Assembly (NCBI GenBank): GCA_964592645.1 | Contig: CAZQFV010000008.1 | Span: forward strand, 87,317 to 151,316 | Reading direction: 5' to 3' | DNA from: CAZQFV01 sp964592645 | GTDB lineage: Bacteria; Chloroflexota; Chloroflexia; DTKN01 | Length of the DNA: 64,000 bases | Part shown: positions 49,194-58,051 of the stretch, piece after piece | Numbering within the stretch: the stretch's first letter is position 1 | Layout of the letters: each line of letters starts with the position of its first letter | Program-made: the position numbers and the translations under genes | Notes under the pieces: model-generated | The model's input: only the letters and a program-made list of their open reading frames with translations | Databases searched by the model: none | What the model was told of the DNA's origin: nothing

Positions 49194-50918
49194 ATGGCTC
49201 ACTACCCTGTGTACCTGGAATCCGCGGACAACATGACCATGGCCCACGTGCTAGACCTCCCAGGTTGCAGCATCCGGGAAACATCCCGCGCCGCCGCCCT
49301 CGCCCAACTGCCCGCCGCGATCCGCGCTTACCATGCCTGGCTTCTTCGGCACGGCGAACCCGCCCCCCAGGAGGGCGAGGCCATCACCATCGAGATCGCC
49401 GCAGAAGTCGACGGCTGCGGCCCCTTTGCCCCCGGAGACGCCGCGGCGCTCTTTCCCCCAGACCACGCGGCGCTCTCCCCGCAGGAGATGGCCCGGTTGC
49501 TGCGCCTGTTGGCCTACAGCCGCGCCGACCTGCAAGCCCTGGTCGGCACGGCGTCCAACGCTCTGCCCGACGAACTGCTGGACTGGCGCCCCAATGCGGA
49601 GTCCTTCTGCATCCGCCGCATCCTTCGGCACATCGGCAACGCCGAGGAGTGGTACGTCTCTCGCCTGGTCCCTCCCGAAACCCTGCCGGCCGAGTGGGAA
49701 AATGACGAGGAGCTGCCCCTCTACCAGTTCCTGGAAATGGAACGATGCACGGCCATCGCCCGGCTGGAACAGCTCACCGCCGACGAGCGCGCCCGCGTGA
49801 GCCGGCCGGCCCACTGGACCGACCATCCCGACGAGGAGTGGACCGCCCGCAAAGCCCTGCGACGCTTCCTGGAGCACGAACGCGAACATACCGCCCAGAT
49901 CCGCCAGGTCCTGGCCGCCCGCCGCCGCCATCTGCTGGCCCACCTGGCCGCCGCCCGCGGCGAGCTCCTGCAACAGCTCATCTGCCTGGACGAAAAGGCT
50001 CTCACCATGGACCTGGTCAACGAAAGCTGGACAGCCCAGGATGCCCTGGTCCACATCGCCGCCTGGGACCGCTGGGTGCGGCGCGAGATCGGCCGCCTGG
50101 TGGCCGGCGAAGAGCCCGATGCCGCGGCCGTAAGCGACATAAACGCCTACAACGCCGCCAATGTCGCCGCCTGGAAAGGGCGATCCCTGGAAGAGGTGGT
50201 CGCCGAACTGCGGGCGGCGCGCACCGAGTGGATTGCCTGGATGAAGGGGTTGAGCGAAGAAGAGTTCTTCCGCTCGCGGCCCCGTGGGCGCGGCAACTGG
50301 TGGCTGCCCACCTGGATCGAGGTCTTGCGCGAGCATGACCTCGAGGAACATGCCCACAAGCTGGCCGAGTGGCGCAAGGGCCAGCGCGAGACGCCGAGCG
50401 GCCCCCGGGCAATCCTCGCCGCCGCGCTGGAGGCCGGCCGCGAGGAGCTGTGCGCGGCGGCAGACATAGTGCCCCCGGGCGAGCGCGCCCTCCTGCCCGT
50501 CTGCGGCACATGGACACTGCAGGACGTCCTGGGGCACGTCGCCGACTGGGAGGACTGGGTAGTGGCCGGCCTGCACGACATGGCCGCCGGCCGCGCCCCC
50601 CATGTCCGCCTGGAGACCGATGAGGAAACCTGGAACCAGGAGCACGCCGCCGCCCGCCGGGGGCAAAGCTGGAAGAAGGTGTGGGCCGATCTCCAGGGCA
50701 CGCGCCGGGAACTGCTGGACATCCTCGCCGGGATGAACCCGGCCGCCATGGAGCACACTTTCCCCGGCGTTTGGGACCAAAAAACTATCCCCTACGCCTG
50801 GTTCCTGGTCGCCCTGGCCCACGACCGCGAGCACGCCAGGGGCATCCGCGAAACCATGGCCGGCCGGGCCGGCCCGGCCACCGCGGGACCCGCCAAGACA
50901 TTCACCCAACGCGGATGA
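49194..50918 (+). CDS. HicB-like domain fused to three DinB-like domains
   Basis: A 574-residue cytoplasmic protein from ATG 49194 after AAAGGAG. Residues 1-75 (YPVYLESADNMTMAHVLDLP, then IRETSRAAALAQLPAAIRAY) have the fold pattern of HicB/UPF0150 antitoxins. Three helical DinB-like domains follow, about 95-240, 250-395 and 400-545. Each has the metal-ligand pattern of His in the second helix and a later HxxxH: RHIGNAEEWY with HEREH; VHIAAWDRW with HDLEEHAH; GHVADWEDW with HDREH. DinB-like proteins are metal-dependent, often thiol-dependent transferases of unknown substrate. Three copies in one chain could act as an internal trimer. No HicA toxin is adjacent. Confidence 0.86.
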   Translation: MAHYPVYLESADNMTMAHVLDLPGCSIRETSRAAALAQLPAAIRAYHAWLLRHGEPAPQEGEAITIEIAAEVDGCGPFAPGDAAALFPPDHAALSPQEMARLLRLLAYSRADLQALVGTASNALPDELLDWRPNAESFCIRRILRHIGNAEEWYVSRLVPPETLPAEWENDEELPLYQFLEMERCTAIARLEQLTADERARVSRPAHWTDHPDEEWTARKALRRFLEHEREHTAQIRQVLAARRRHLLAHLAAARGELLQQLICLDEKALTMDLVNESWTAQDALVHIAAWDRWVRREIGRLVAGEEPDAAAVSDINAYNAANVAAWKGRSLEEVVAELRAARTEWIAWMKGLSEEEFFRSRPRGRGNWWLPTWIEVLREHDLEEHAHKLAEWRKGQRETPSGPRAILAAALEAGREELCAAADIVPPGERALLPVCGTWTLQDVLGHVADWEDWVVAGLHDMAAGRAPHVRLETDEETWNQEHAAARRGQSWKKVWADLQGTRRELLDILAGMNPAAMEHTFPGVWDQKTIPYAWFLVALAHDREHARGIRETMAGRAGPATAGPAKTFTQRG

Positions 50919-50926
50919 AAGGGCGT

Positions 50927-50955
50927 TTGACAAATCCAGGGGCTTACTATATAAT
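50927..50955 (+). promoter_or_regulatory. Promoter for the marR-ABC operon
   Basis: TTGACA (50927-50932), 17 bases, TATAAT (50950-50955). An 8-base palindrome GGTTAACC (50980-50987) lies just before the marR ATG and could be part of an operator. Confidence 0.85.
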
Positions 50956-50988
50956 TAAGAATGCTTGTCTATTTAGAGAGGTTAACCA

Positions 50989-51444
50989 ATGCCGAACCCC
51001 ACGCCCTGGGTAGCCGTCTTCCAGGAATGGATCGACCTATTCATGCGCCGCTCGATGCGGGAATTCATCCGCTACGCGAAAAGGAGCGGCCTCTCCATGT
51101 CCCAGATCGGCGCCCTGTTCCACATCCATCGCGCCGGAGACTGCGGCGTCTCCGACCTGGGCGACGTGCTGGGCATCACCAGCGCGGCGGCCAGCCAGAT
51201 GCTGGAGCGCCTGGTCCAACAGGGGCTGGCGGTCCGCGCCGAGTCCCCCCACGACCGGCGAGCTCGGAAGATCACCCTGACCGACAAGGGCTGCCAGGTG
51301 CTGCAAGAGAGCATCCACGCGCGTCAGGGCTGGCTGGACGACCTGCCCGGCCTCCTGAGCCCCGCCGAGCAGGAACAGATCGTCGCTGCCCTGACCCTGC
51401 TGATCAAAAAAGCAAAGCAGCTCGATTCAGTCCCCCCATCATAG
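50989..51444 (+). CDS. MarR-family transcriptional regulator
   Basis: A 151-residue winged-helix repressor. Its core is typical: MSQIGALFHIHRAGDCGVSD, GITSAAASQMLERLVQQGL (recognition helix) and the wing ESPHDRRARKITLTDKG with the conserved DxRxxxxxLT. ATG 50989 follows GAGAGG. It precedes two ABC exporter half-transporters, which it probably represses until a toxic ligand binds, as in many MarR-exporter operons. The strong promoter starts just upstream. Confidence 0.94.
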   Translation: MPNPTPWVAVFQEWIDLFMRRSMREFIRYAKRSGLSMSQIGALFHIHRAGDCGVSDLGDVLGITSAAASQMLERLVQQGLAVRAESPHDRRARKITLTDKGCQVLQESIHARQGWLDDLPGLLSPAEQEQIVAALTLLIKKAKQLDSVPPS

Positions 51445-51531
51445 AGGCGACATAAGCTCTTCCCTCGCCTTCCGTCCAGGGAGATGGGACGGGCGCGAGT
51501 GCGCACCCCTGCCTACAGGAGCAATCCACCG

Positions 51532-53763
51532 ATGATCCGCCTGGCCAAGTACTTGAAACCGTTCTCGCTCTACATCCTGCTGGCCGTCGCCCTGCTCTTT
51601 GTCCAGGCGAACTGCGACCTGGCCCTGCCGGATTACATGTCCCGGATCGTCAACACCGGCATTCAGCAAGGCGGTGTCGAGAACGCCGTGCCCCTGGCGC
51701 TCCGCCAGACCACGATGGACCGCCTGACCCTGCTGATGAGCGCGGACGACAAGGCCGCCGTGCTGGCGAACTACACCCGGATCGACCAAGACTCGCCCGA
51801 CTACGACCGGTATCTCCAGGAATACCCAACCCTGGCCGCCGAACCGATCTATGTGCGGCGGGACATCGCCGCGGACGAGATCGCCCGGCTGAACCCGATC
51901 CTGGGCCGCTCCTTCCTGGCCGTCTCCGGCCTCGAGCAGGTGCTCGCCGACCCGGCCAAGGCTGCGCTGATTGGGGCCCGCCTGGGCGTGGACCTGTCCA
52001 AGCTCCCTCCCGGCACCGACCTCTTCGACCTGCTGCGCCAACGGCCGGCCGCGGAGCTGGCCCAGATGGCGGCGTTGATCAACAGCCGCTTCGCCGCCAT
52101 GGGAGAGAGCATGATCGTCCAGGCTGCGGCGGTTCCAATCCGGGCCGAGTATGCCGCCCTGGGCATGGACACGGCCCGTCTCCAGAGCCGCTATATCCTG
52201 CACACCGGCCTGCTGATGCTGCTGCTGACCCTCTTGTCGGCGGCCTGCACAATCGCCGTCGGCTTCCTGGGAGCGCGAACGGCGGCCGGCCTGTCCCGCG
52301 ACCTGCGCCGGGCTATCTTCACCCGCGTGGAAAGCTTCTCCAACGAGGAGTTCAACCGCTTCTCGACCGCGTCCTTGATCACCCGCACCACCAACGACGT
52401 CACCCAGATCCAGATGGTGGTGCTGATGATGGTCCGCATGGTCTTTTACGCCCCCATCATCGGCATCGGCGGCGTGATCCGCGCCGTCGGCAAGAGCAGC
52501 TCGATGTGGTGGATCATCGCCCTGGCCGTCCTGGTCCTGCTGGGGCTGATCCTGATCGTGTTCGCCATCTCCCTACCGCGGTTCAAGAGCATCCAGGGCC
52601 TGATCGACCGGCTCAACCTGGTGATGCGCGAGAACCTCTCCGGAATGATGGTCATCCGCGCCTTCAACCGGCAGGACCTGGAGCTGGAGCGTTTCGACCA
52701 CGCCAACAAGGACCTGACCGGCACCATGCTGTTCGTCAGCCGCCTGATGGTGGTGATGATGCCGCTGATGATGCTCATCATGAACGGCCTGGCGCTGCTG
52801 ATCATCTGGGTCGGCGCGCACCAGGTCGCGCAGGCGACCATGCAGGTCGGCGACATGATGGCCTTTCTGCAGTACGCGATGCAGATCGTCTTTGCCTTCT
52901 TGATGCTGTCACTGATGTTCATCATCCTGCCGCGGGCGGCGGTGTCGGCCGGCCGCATCGCCGAGGTCCTGGAGACGAAGCCGGCCATCCTGGACCCCGC
53001 AACACCCCAACGCTTCCCCGAGCCGTTCGTTCCCACGGTCGAGTTTCGCAACGTGACCTTTCGCTACCCCGACGCCGAGGAGGATGTCCTGCACGACATT
53101 TCCTTCGTCGCCCGGCCCGGCCAGACCACGGCCTTTATCGGCCCGACCGGATCGGGCAAATCCACCATCGTCAACCTGATCCCGCGCTTCTACAACGCCA
53201 CCTGCGGCACCATCCTGGTGGGCGGCATGGACATCTGCGCCGTCACCCAGCACGACCTGCGGGAAAAGATCGGCTACATCTCGCAAAAGGGCACGTTGTT
53301 CTCCGGCACGGTGGAAAGCAACCTGCGCTATGCCGACGAGCACGCCGGCGAAGAGGAGCTCCGGGAGGCGCTGGGCATCGCCCAGGGGAACGAGCTGATC
53401 GCCGGCCCCGAGGGCCTGGCGGCGGAGGTCTCCCAAGGCGGGATGAACCTGTCCGGCGGGCAGAAACAGCGTCTGGCGATCGCCCGCGCCCTGGTCAAGA
53501 AACCGCCTATCTACATCTTTGACGACAGCTTCTCGGCCCTCGACTTTCGGACCGACGCGGCGCTGCGCCAGGCCCTCCGGGAAAAGACCGCGGACAGCAC
53601 CGTGCTGATCGTCACCCAGCGCGTCTCGACCATCCTGCACGCCGATCAGATCATCGTGTTGGAGGAGGGCCGCATCGTCGGGCGGGGCACGCACGCCGAA
53701 CTGATGCGCGATTGCGCGGTCTACCGCGAAATCGCCCTATCGCAGATCGGCACGGAGGCCTAA
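51532..53763 (+). CDS. Heterodimeric ABC exporter subunit with a degenerate catalytic site
   Basis: A 743-residue half-transporter from ATG 51532 (AGGAG upstream; the longer frame is discarded). Residues 1-30 are the first membrane helix; then an unusual external insertion of about 170 residues (about 40-215) precedes the second helix, followed by the other four helices. The nucleotide-binding domain has Walker A GPTGSGKST, signature LSGGQKQRLAIARAL and a Walker B ending IFDDSFSALD, where the catalytic Glu is replaced by Asp. This is the degenerate-site subunit pattern of heterodimeric exporters such as TM287/288. Its partner starts two bases after its stop. Confidence 0.95.
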   Translation: MIRLAKYLKPFSLYILLAVALLFVQANCDLALPDYMSRIVNTGIQQGGVENAVPLALRQTTMDRLTLLMSADDKAAVLANYTRIDQDSPDYDRYLQEYPTLAAEPIYVRRDIAADEIARLNPILGRSFLAVSGLEQVLADPAKAALIGARLGVDLSKLPPGTDLFDLLRQRPAAELAQMAALINSRFAAMGESMIVQAAAVPIRAEYAALGMDTARLQSRYILHTGLLMLLLTLLSAACTIAVGFLGARTAAGLSRDLRRAIFTRVESFSNEEFNRFSTASLITRTTNDVTQIQMVVLMMVRMVFYAPIIGIGGVIRAVGKSSSMWWIIALAVLVLLGLILIVFAISLPRFKSIQGLIDRLNLVMRENLSGMMVIRAFNRQDLELERFDHANKDLTGTMLFVSRLMVVMMPLMMLIMNGLALLIIWVGAHQVAQATMQVGDMMAFLQYAMQIVFAFLMLSLMFIILPRAAVSAGRIAEVLETKPAILDPATPQRFPEPFVPTVEFRNVTFRYPDAEEDVLHDISFVARPGQTTAFIGPTGSGKSTIVNLIPRFYNATCGTILVGGMDICAVTQHDLREKIGYISQKGTLFSGTVESNLRYADEHAGEEELREALGIAQGNELIAGPEGLAAEVSQGGMNLSGGQKQRLAIARALVKKPPIYIFDDSFSALDFRTDAALRQALREKTADSTVLIVTQRVSTILHADQIIVLEEGRIVGRGTHAELMRDCAVYREIALSQIGTEA

Positions 53764-53765
53764 CC

Positions 53766-55667
53766 ATGAGCACACAGAACAGAGGCACTCCGTTCGGTCG
53801 TGGTCCGTTGGGCGGTCGTGGTCCGATGCGTGGCCCGATGGGGCACGGCGGGCCGATGGCCCTGATGCGCGGCGAAAAGGCCCGCGATTTCCGGGGCACA
53901 ATGGTCAAGCTGATCCAGTACCTTGGCGGGTACCGGCTGCCGATCCTGGCCGTGATGATCCTGGCCGCCGCCTCCACCGTATTCGCCATCGTCGGCCCCA
54001 AGGTGCTGGGGCGGGCCACCACCAAGCTGTTCGAGGGCGTGCTGGCCCAGATCGCCGGCACCGGCACGATCGACTTCACCGCCATCGGCAACATCATCCT
54101 GCTAACAGGGGGGCTGTACCTCTTCTCCACTGCCCTGAGCTACATCCAGGGCTGGATCATGTCCGGCATCGCCATGGACATCACCTACCGCTTCCGCCGG
54201 GACATCTCCCAAAAGATCAACCGTATGCCGCTCCGATATTTCGACGGCACGAACTATGGAGAGGTGCTCTCGCGGGTCACCAACGACGTGGACACGGTGA
54301 GCCAGACGCTCAGCCAAAGCCTCTCGCAGATCATCACCTCGCTCACCACGTTGGTCGGCGTGCTCATCATGATGCTGACGATCAGCTGGCTGATGACCCT
54401 GACGACCCTGGCCATCGTCCCCCTGTCGCTGGTGGTCATCGGCCTGATCATCGGCCGCTCGCAGCGATATTTCAAGCAGCAGCAGGACTACCTGGGCCAT
54501 GTCAACGGCCATGTAGAGGAGATGTACGGCGGCCACGTCGTGATGATGGCCTTCAACGGGCAGGAAAAGAGCGTCGCCAAGTTCGACCGCTATAACATTC
54601 CCCTGTACGACGCCGCATGGAAATCGCAGTTCTTGTCCGGCCTGATGATGCCTATGATGACCTTTATCAGCAACCTGGGCTACGTGGCGGTGTGCGTGCT
54701 GGGCGGCTGGCTGGCCGCCACGCGGGCGATCACCGTCGGCGACATCCAGGCCTTTATCCAGTACGTGCGCTCTTTCACCCAGCCGCTGACGCAGATTGCC
54801 AACATCTCCAACGTCCTGCAGCAGACCGCGGCGGCGGCCGAGCGCGTCTTCGAGTTCCTGGGCGAGGCCGAGGAGGTGCCGGAGGCCGACAATCCCATCC
54901 GGCTGCCGGCCGTGAAGGGGTGCATCGAGTTCCGGGATGTGCGGTTCGGGTACAATCCCGATAACCCTGTCATCCACGGCTTTTCCGCGTTCGTCGAGCC
55001 CGGCCAAAAGGTGGCCCTGGTGGGCCCGACGGGGGCGGGCAAGACGACCATGGTCAAGCTGCTGATGCGCTTCTACGACGTGGACCAGGGGGCCATCCGG
55101 ATCGACGGCCACGACATCCGGGAACTGGCGCGGCGCGACCTACGGGCAATGTTCGGGATGGTGCTACAGGACACCTGGCTCTTCAACGGCACGATTATGG
55201 AGAACATCCGCTACGGCCGGCCCGACGCCACCGACGAGGAGGTCATCGCCGCCGCCCGGACGGCCCATGTCGACCACTTTGTCCGCACCCTGCCGGAGGG
55301 CTACCAGATGGTGTTGAACGAGGAAGCTTCCAACATCTCGCAGGGCCAAAAGCAGCTCCTGACCATCGCCCGCGCCATCCTGGCCAACCCGCCGATGCTG
55401 ATCCTGGACGAGGCCACCAGTTCGGTGGACACGCGCACCGAGGTGCTGATTCAAGAGGCCATGGACGCGCTGATGAAGGGCCGCACCAGCTTCATCATCG
55501 CCCACCGCCTGTCCACGATCCGCAACGCCGACCTGATCCTGGTGATCCGGGACGGCGACATCGTGGAGCAGGGCACTCACGAGGGACTCCTGGCGCGCAA
55601 CGGCTTCTACACCGAGATGTACAACAGCCAGTTCGAGCGGGTCAACTCCCTAGAAGTCATCTCATAA
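53766..55667 (+). CDS. Heterodimeric ABC exporter subunit with canonical catalytic Glu
   Basis: A 633-residue half-transporter from ATG 53766 after GGAGG. It starts with a Gly/Arg/Met/Pro-rich head of about 40 residues (RGPLGGRGPMRGPMGHGG), then six membrane helices and an ATPase domain with Walker A GPTGAGKTT, signature ISQGQKQLLTIARAI (SQGQ instead of SGGQ) and a canonical Walker B MLILDEATSSVD. The deviant signature here and the Asp in the partner's Walker B together define one degenerate and one active ATP site. Multidrug, lipid or peptide export is likely, under the MarR regulator upstream. Confidence 0.95.
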   Translation: MSTQNRGTPFGRGPLGGRGPMRGPMGHGGPMALMRGEKARDFRGTMVKLIQYLGGYRLPILAVMILAAASTVFAIVGPKVLGRATTKLFEGVLAQIAGTGTIDFTAIGNIILLTGGLYLFSTALSYIQGWIMSGIAMDITYRFRRDISQKINRMPLRYFDGTNYGEVLSRVTNDVDTVSQTLSQSLSQIITSLTTLVGVLIMMLTISWLMTLTTLAIVPLSLVVIGLIIGRSQRYFKQQQDYLGHVNGHVEEMYGGHVVMMAFNGQEKSVAKFDRYNIPLYDAAWKSQFLSGLMMPMMTFISNLGYVAVCVLGGWLAATRAITVGDIQAFIQYVRSFTQPLTQIANISNVLQQTAAAAERVFEFLGEAEEVPEADNPIRLPAVKGCIEFRDVRFGYNPDNPVIHGFSAFVEPGQKVALVGPTGAGKTTMVKLLMRFYDVDQGAIRIDGHDIRELARRDLRAMFGMVLQDTWLFNGTIMENIRYGRPDATDEEVIAAARTAHVDHFVRTLPEGYQMVLNEEASNISQGQKQLLTIARAILANPPMLILDEATSSVDTRTEVLIQEAMDALMKGRTSFIIAHRLSTIRNADLILVIRDGDIVEQGTHEGLLARNGFYTEMYNSQFERVNSLEVIS

Positions 55668-55693
55668 GAGGAGCGGCGCCCCTTTCCGCCGGT

Positions 55694-57700
55694 TCACCGG
55701 CGGCAGTCGTACAGCGCGGCCCCCTGGGCCGCGTCCCCGGGGCTCTCCGGCCGCGCCGGAAAGCCGGGTAGAACGACCACGCAGCACGAGCTCCGCAGCC
55801 AGGCGGCGATCTCGGGCTTTTGTCCCCAGTCGGCCCCCCAGAAGAAGCGCAGTTCGCCGTCCTCGACCATAGCAGCCAACTCCTCGACCCCGGCGACGTT
55901 GTCGCTCCCGGAGAATCCGCCCACGGCCAGGACCGGCCGGCCGGTAGCCAGGATATAAGGGGCCGCCTCGGTCGCGCGGAGCGTGGCGAGCAGGTAGCTG
56001 TCCGGCGCCGTGTGCTCCAGCAGGTAGGCCGCGAGCCGCTCCTGGACGGGGGACAGCGCGGTGGACCAGCTCTGCCCCGTGCGGGCATCGCCGGGGCCGG
56101 CGCGGGGCAGGGCCGTGTTCGCATTCGCGTTCAACGTGGTGAGGACCGACCATGTCAAGGGGGCCGCCAGCAGGCTGACGCCCAGGAGGAGGACCGCGGC
56201 GCGGATGGCCCCGGGGCGAGACCGCCGGGACAGGAGCGCCAGGCCGGCCACGCCGGCGAGGACCGCGACGACCGTGATCGTCCGCGCATAGACCGGGTAC
56301 ATGCCCAGCGTGACGACGTGCAGGGCTACCGTCGGCACCGCCAGCGCCGCGGCCAACCCCCAGGCCAGCCCCGGCCGGCCGCGCCAGAGCCGGCCCAGCG
56401 CCCAGGCCGCCGCCCCGACCAAGGCGGCCAGCGGCGGGCCCAACATAATCAGGTAGTAGGCGTGGAAGAGGCCGGTGTTGAAGGTGAAGTAGAGCGCCGC
56501 CGGCAAGAGCCACCCGACCCACAGGAGCAGCGACAGGTGCCGCTCCCGGAGCGGCCACGGCCGGCCCAGGGCGACCAGGACGAGCGGGATGCCCAACAGG
56601 GCCAACGGCAACAGCCAGCCGGCCTCGGTGACCAGGGGCGCGGTAAAGAGGCGCAGCAGGCCGGCCCGGCCCACTTCCGAGGGACCGCCCGGCCCGCCCC
56701 CCGCCGGGTTCGGCGGCACGGGGACATTGCCGGGACGTATAGCGCCCGACGGCGGGGGCGGGTTCTGCGGCGCCTGGCCGGGGCGGCTACCCCCCGGGAT
56801 CGGCGGCGTGTTGGCCCCCGGCTGGGGCTGCTGGGTAGACCGCGGCAGCCCCAGCCGGGCCAGGCCGTTGTGGCCGATGATCAGCTCCAGCACGCTGTTG
56901 TCGGCGCTGCTGCCCACATAGGGCCGGCTGTCGGCCGGGGTGAGGTCCACCGCCACGGCCCAGGAGAGGGACACGGCCAGGAGCACCGCTGTGGCCAGGG
57001 CCAGGTACGTCAGGCGCTTCCACCAGCGCTGCCGCGCTCCCAGGAAGTAGAGAAGGTAGAAGGCCGGGAGCGGCATATAGGCCTGCAGCATCTTGATGTT
57101 GAAAGCGAGCCCCACCAGGAAGGCCCCCAGGAGCAGGAGCCCCAGCGACGCCCGCTCCGTGGCCCGCAGGAAGGCCCAGGCCGCCAGCAGCAGGACCAGG
57201 ACCAGGAGGCCGTCGACGGTGTTGTTGCGCTCCGTGGAGACGGCCACCGGCATCGCGGCCAGCACCAGGGCTGCGGCCAAAGCCGGCCAGTCTCCGAAGG
57301 AGCGCCGGACCAGGAAATAGAGGACGACGACCGAAAGCACACCGGCCAGCGCCTGGGGCAGGGCCAGGGCAAAGCCGTTGACGCCGAAGACGGCCGCCGA
57401 TGCCACCTGGACCCAGAAGCCCAGCGGCGGCTTGTCTACCGTCACCGAGCCGCCGGGTTCGAAAGAAGCGAAGAAAAAGTTGCGCCACGAAGTGAGCATG
57501 CTCTGCACCGTCGCGGCGTAATAGGCGTTGCCGACGCTATGCGCCCCCAGTCCATAGAAGCGCAGGAACGCCCCCAGCAGGACGATCAGCGCCAGGGCGA
57601 CGAGGACGAGCGCGCGGCCCCGTCTTCCAGGCGACAACGGGGCAGGCGTAGGGGCCGGCTGCCCCTGCCCCATCGGACCGCATCCGACCTCCGTAGCCAC
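55694..57700 (-). CDS. GT39-family (YkcB/ArnT-like) membrane glycosyltransferase
   Basis: A 668-residue protein with about twelve membrane segments. GTG 57700 has GGAGG upstream. The first external loop includes YYAATVQSMLTSWRNFFF and GSVTVDKPPLGFWVQ, the motif of YkcB-type GT39 enzymes, followed by STERNNTVDGLLV. A later loop contains DNSVLELIIGHNGLARLG and a Pro/Gly/Gln-rich linker of about 70 residues. The soluble C-terminal domain (about 510-668) has LLEHTAPDSYLLATL and GGFSGSDN. It transfers sugars from polyprenyl phosphate to an envelope acceptor. It differs in subgroup from the GT39 at 42471. Confidence 0.94.
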   Translation of the reverse strand: MATEVGCGPMGQGQPAPTPAPLSPGRRGRALVLVALALIVLLGAFLRFYGLGAHSVGNAYYAATVQSMLTSWRNFFFASFEPGGSVTVDKPPLGFWVQVASAAVFGVNGFALALPQALAGVLSVVVLYFLVRRSFGDWPALAAALVLAAMPVAVSTERNNTVDGLLVLVLLLAAWAFLRATERASLGLLLLGAFLVGLAFNIKMLQAYMPLPAFYLLYFLGARQRWWKRLTYLALATAVLLAVSLSWAVAVDLTPADSRPYVGSSADNSVLELIIGHNGLARLGLPRSTQQPQPGANTPPIPGGSRPGQAPQNPPPPSGAIRPGNVPVPPNPAGGGPGGPSEVGRAGLLRLFTAPLVTEAGWLLPLALLGIPLVLVALGRPWPLRERHLSLLLWVGWLLPAALYFTFNTGLFHAYYLIMLGPPLAALVGAAAWALGRLWRGRPGLAWGLAAALAVPTVALHVVTLGMYPVYARTITVVAVLAGVAGLALLSRRSRPGAIRAAVLLLGVSLLAAPLTWSVLTTLNANANTALPRAGPGDARTGQSWSTALSPVQERLAAYLLEHTAPDSYLLATLRATEAAPYILATGRPVLAVGGFSGSDNVAGVEELAAMVEDGELRFFWGADWGQKPEIAAWLRSSCCVVVLPGFPARPESPGDAAQGAALYDCRR

Positions 57701-57747
57701 AACGACCTCCAGGCCACCGAACCCACATGCCCATCGTTCACGGAGGC

Positions 57748-57753
57748 ATTATA
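57748..57753 (-). promoter_or_regulatory. Possible -10 box for the GT39 gene
   Basis: TATAAT on the minus strand, about 47 bases before the GTG at 57700. No convincing -35 is present. Confidence 0.4.
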
Positions 57754-57774
57754 GCACACGGACATGAAGGCTGT

Positions 57775-58026
57775 ATGAAGCGCGCCCTGTGGACACGGCC
57801 CCAGGTGGAAGGACTGGAATGGGAATCCGCGGACCGACCCTTGGGCCGGCCGGCCGACGAGGAAACCCGCCGCCAGGCCGCCGCGGCCTACGATCAGGAC
57901 ATCGGCCACTGGCTGCGGCGGACGAAACTGGCCCTGGAGATCATCCAGGCCGGCGTCGCCGCCACGCAGCGCCAAGTCCAGGGGGACGCGAGCTACTGGC
58001 GGGAGCTGGCCCGGCAGGCTCCCTAG
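57775..58026 (+). CDS. Small hypothetical protein
   Basis: An 83-residue protein from ATG 57775 (GAAGG upstream); an in-frame ATG at 57727 is in the promoter region of the divergent gene. It begins MKRALWTRPQVEGLEWESAD and ends with a helix-rich part (YDQDIGHWLRRTKLALEIIQ). Base and codon use resemble the neighbours. It stands alone between two minus-strand units. Nothing indicates a function. Confidence 0.5.
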   Translation: MKRALWTRPQVEGLEWESADRPLGRPADEETRRQAAAAYDQDIGHWLRRTKLALEIIQAGVAATQRQVQGDASYWRELARQAP

Positions 58027-58051
58027 CGAGAAACGACGTAGCGGCGCCCGC

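Noticed and set aside
55687..55704. CCGCCGG/CCGGCGG hairpin between convergent ABC and GT39 genes
   Set aside because: Only seven base pairs, no T-run, and it overlaps the GT39 coding end; too weak to call a terminator.
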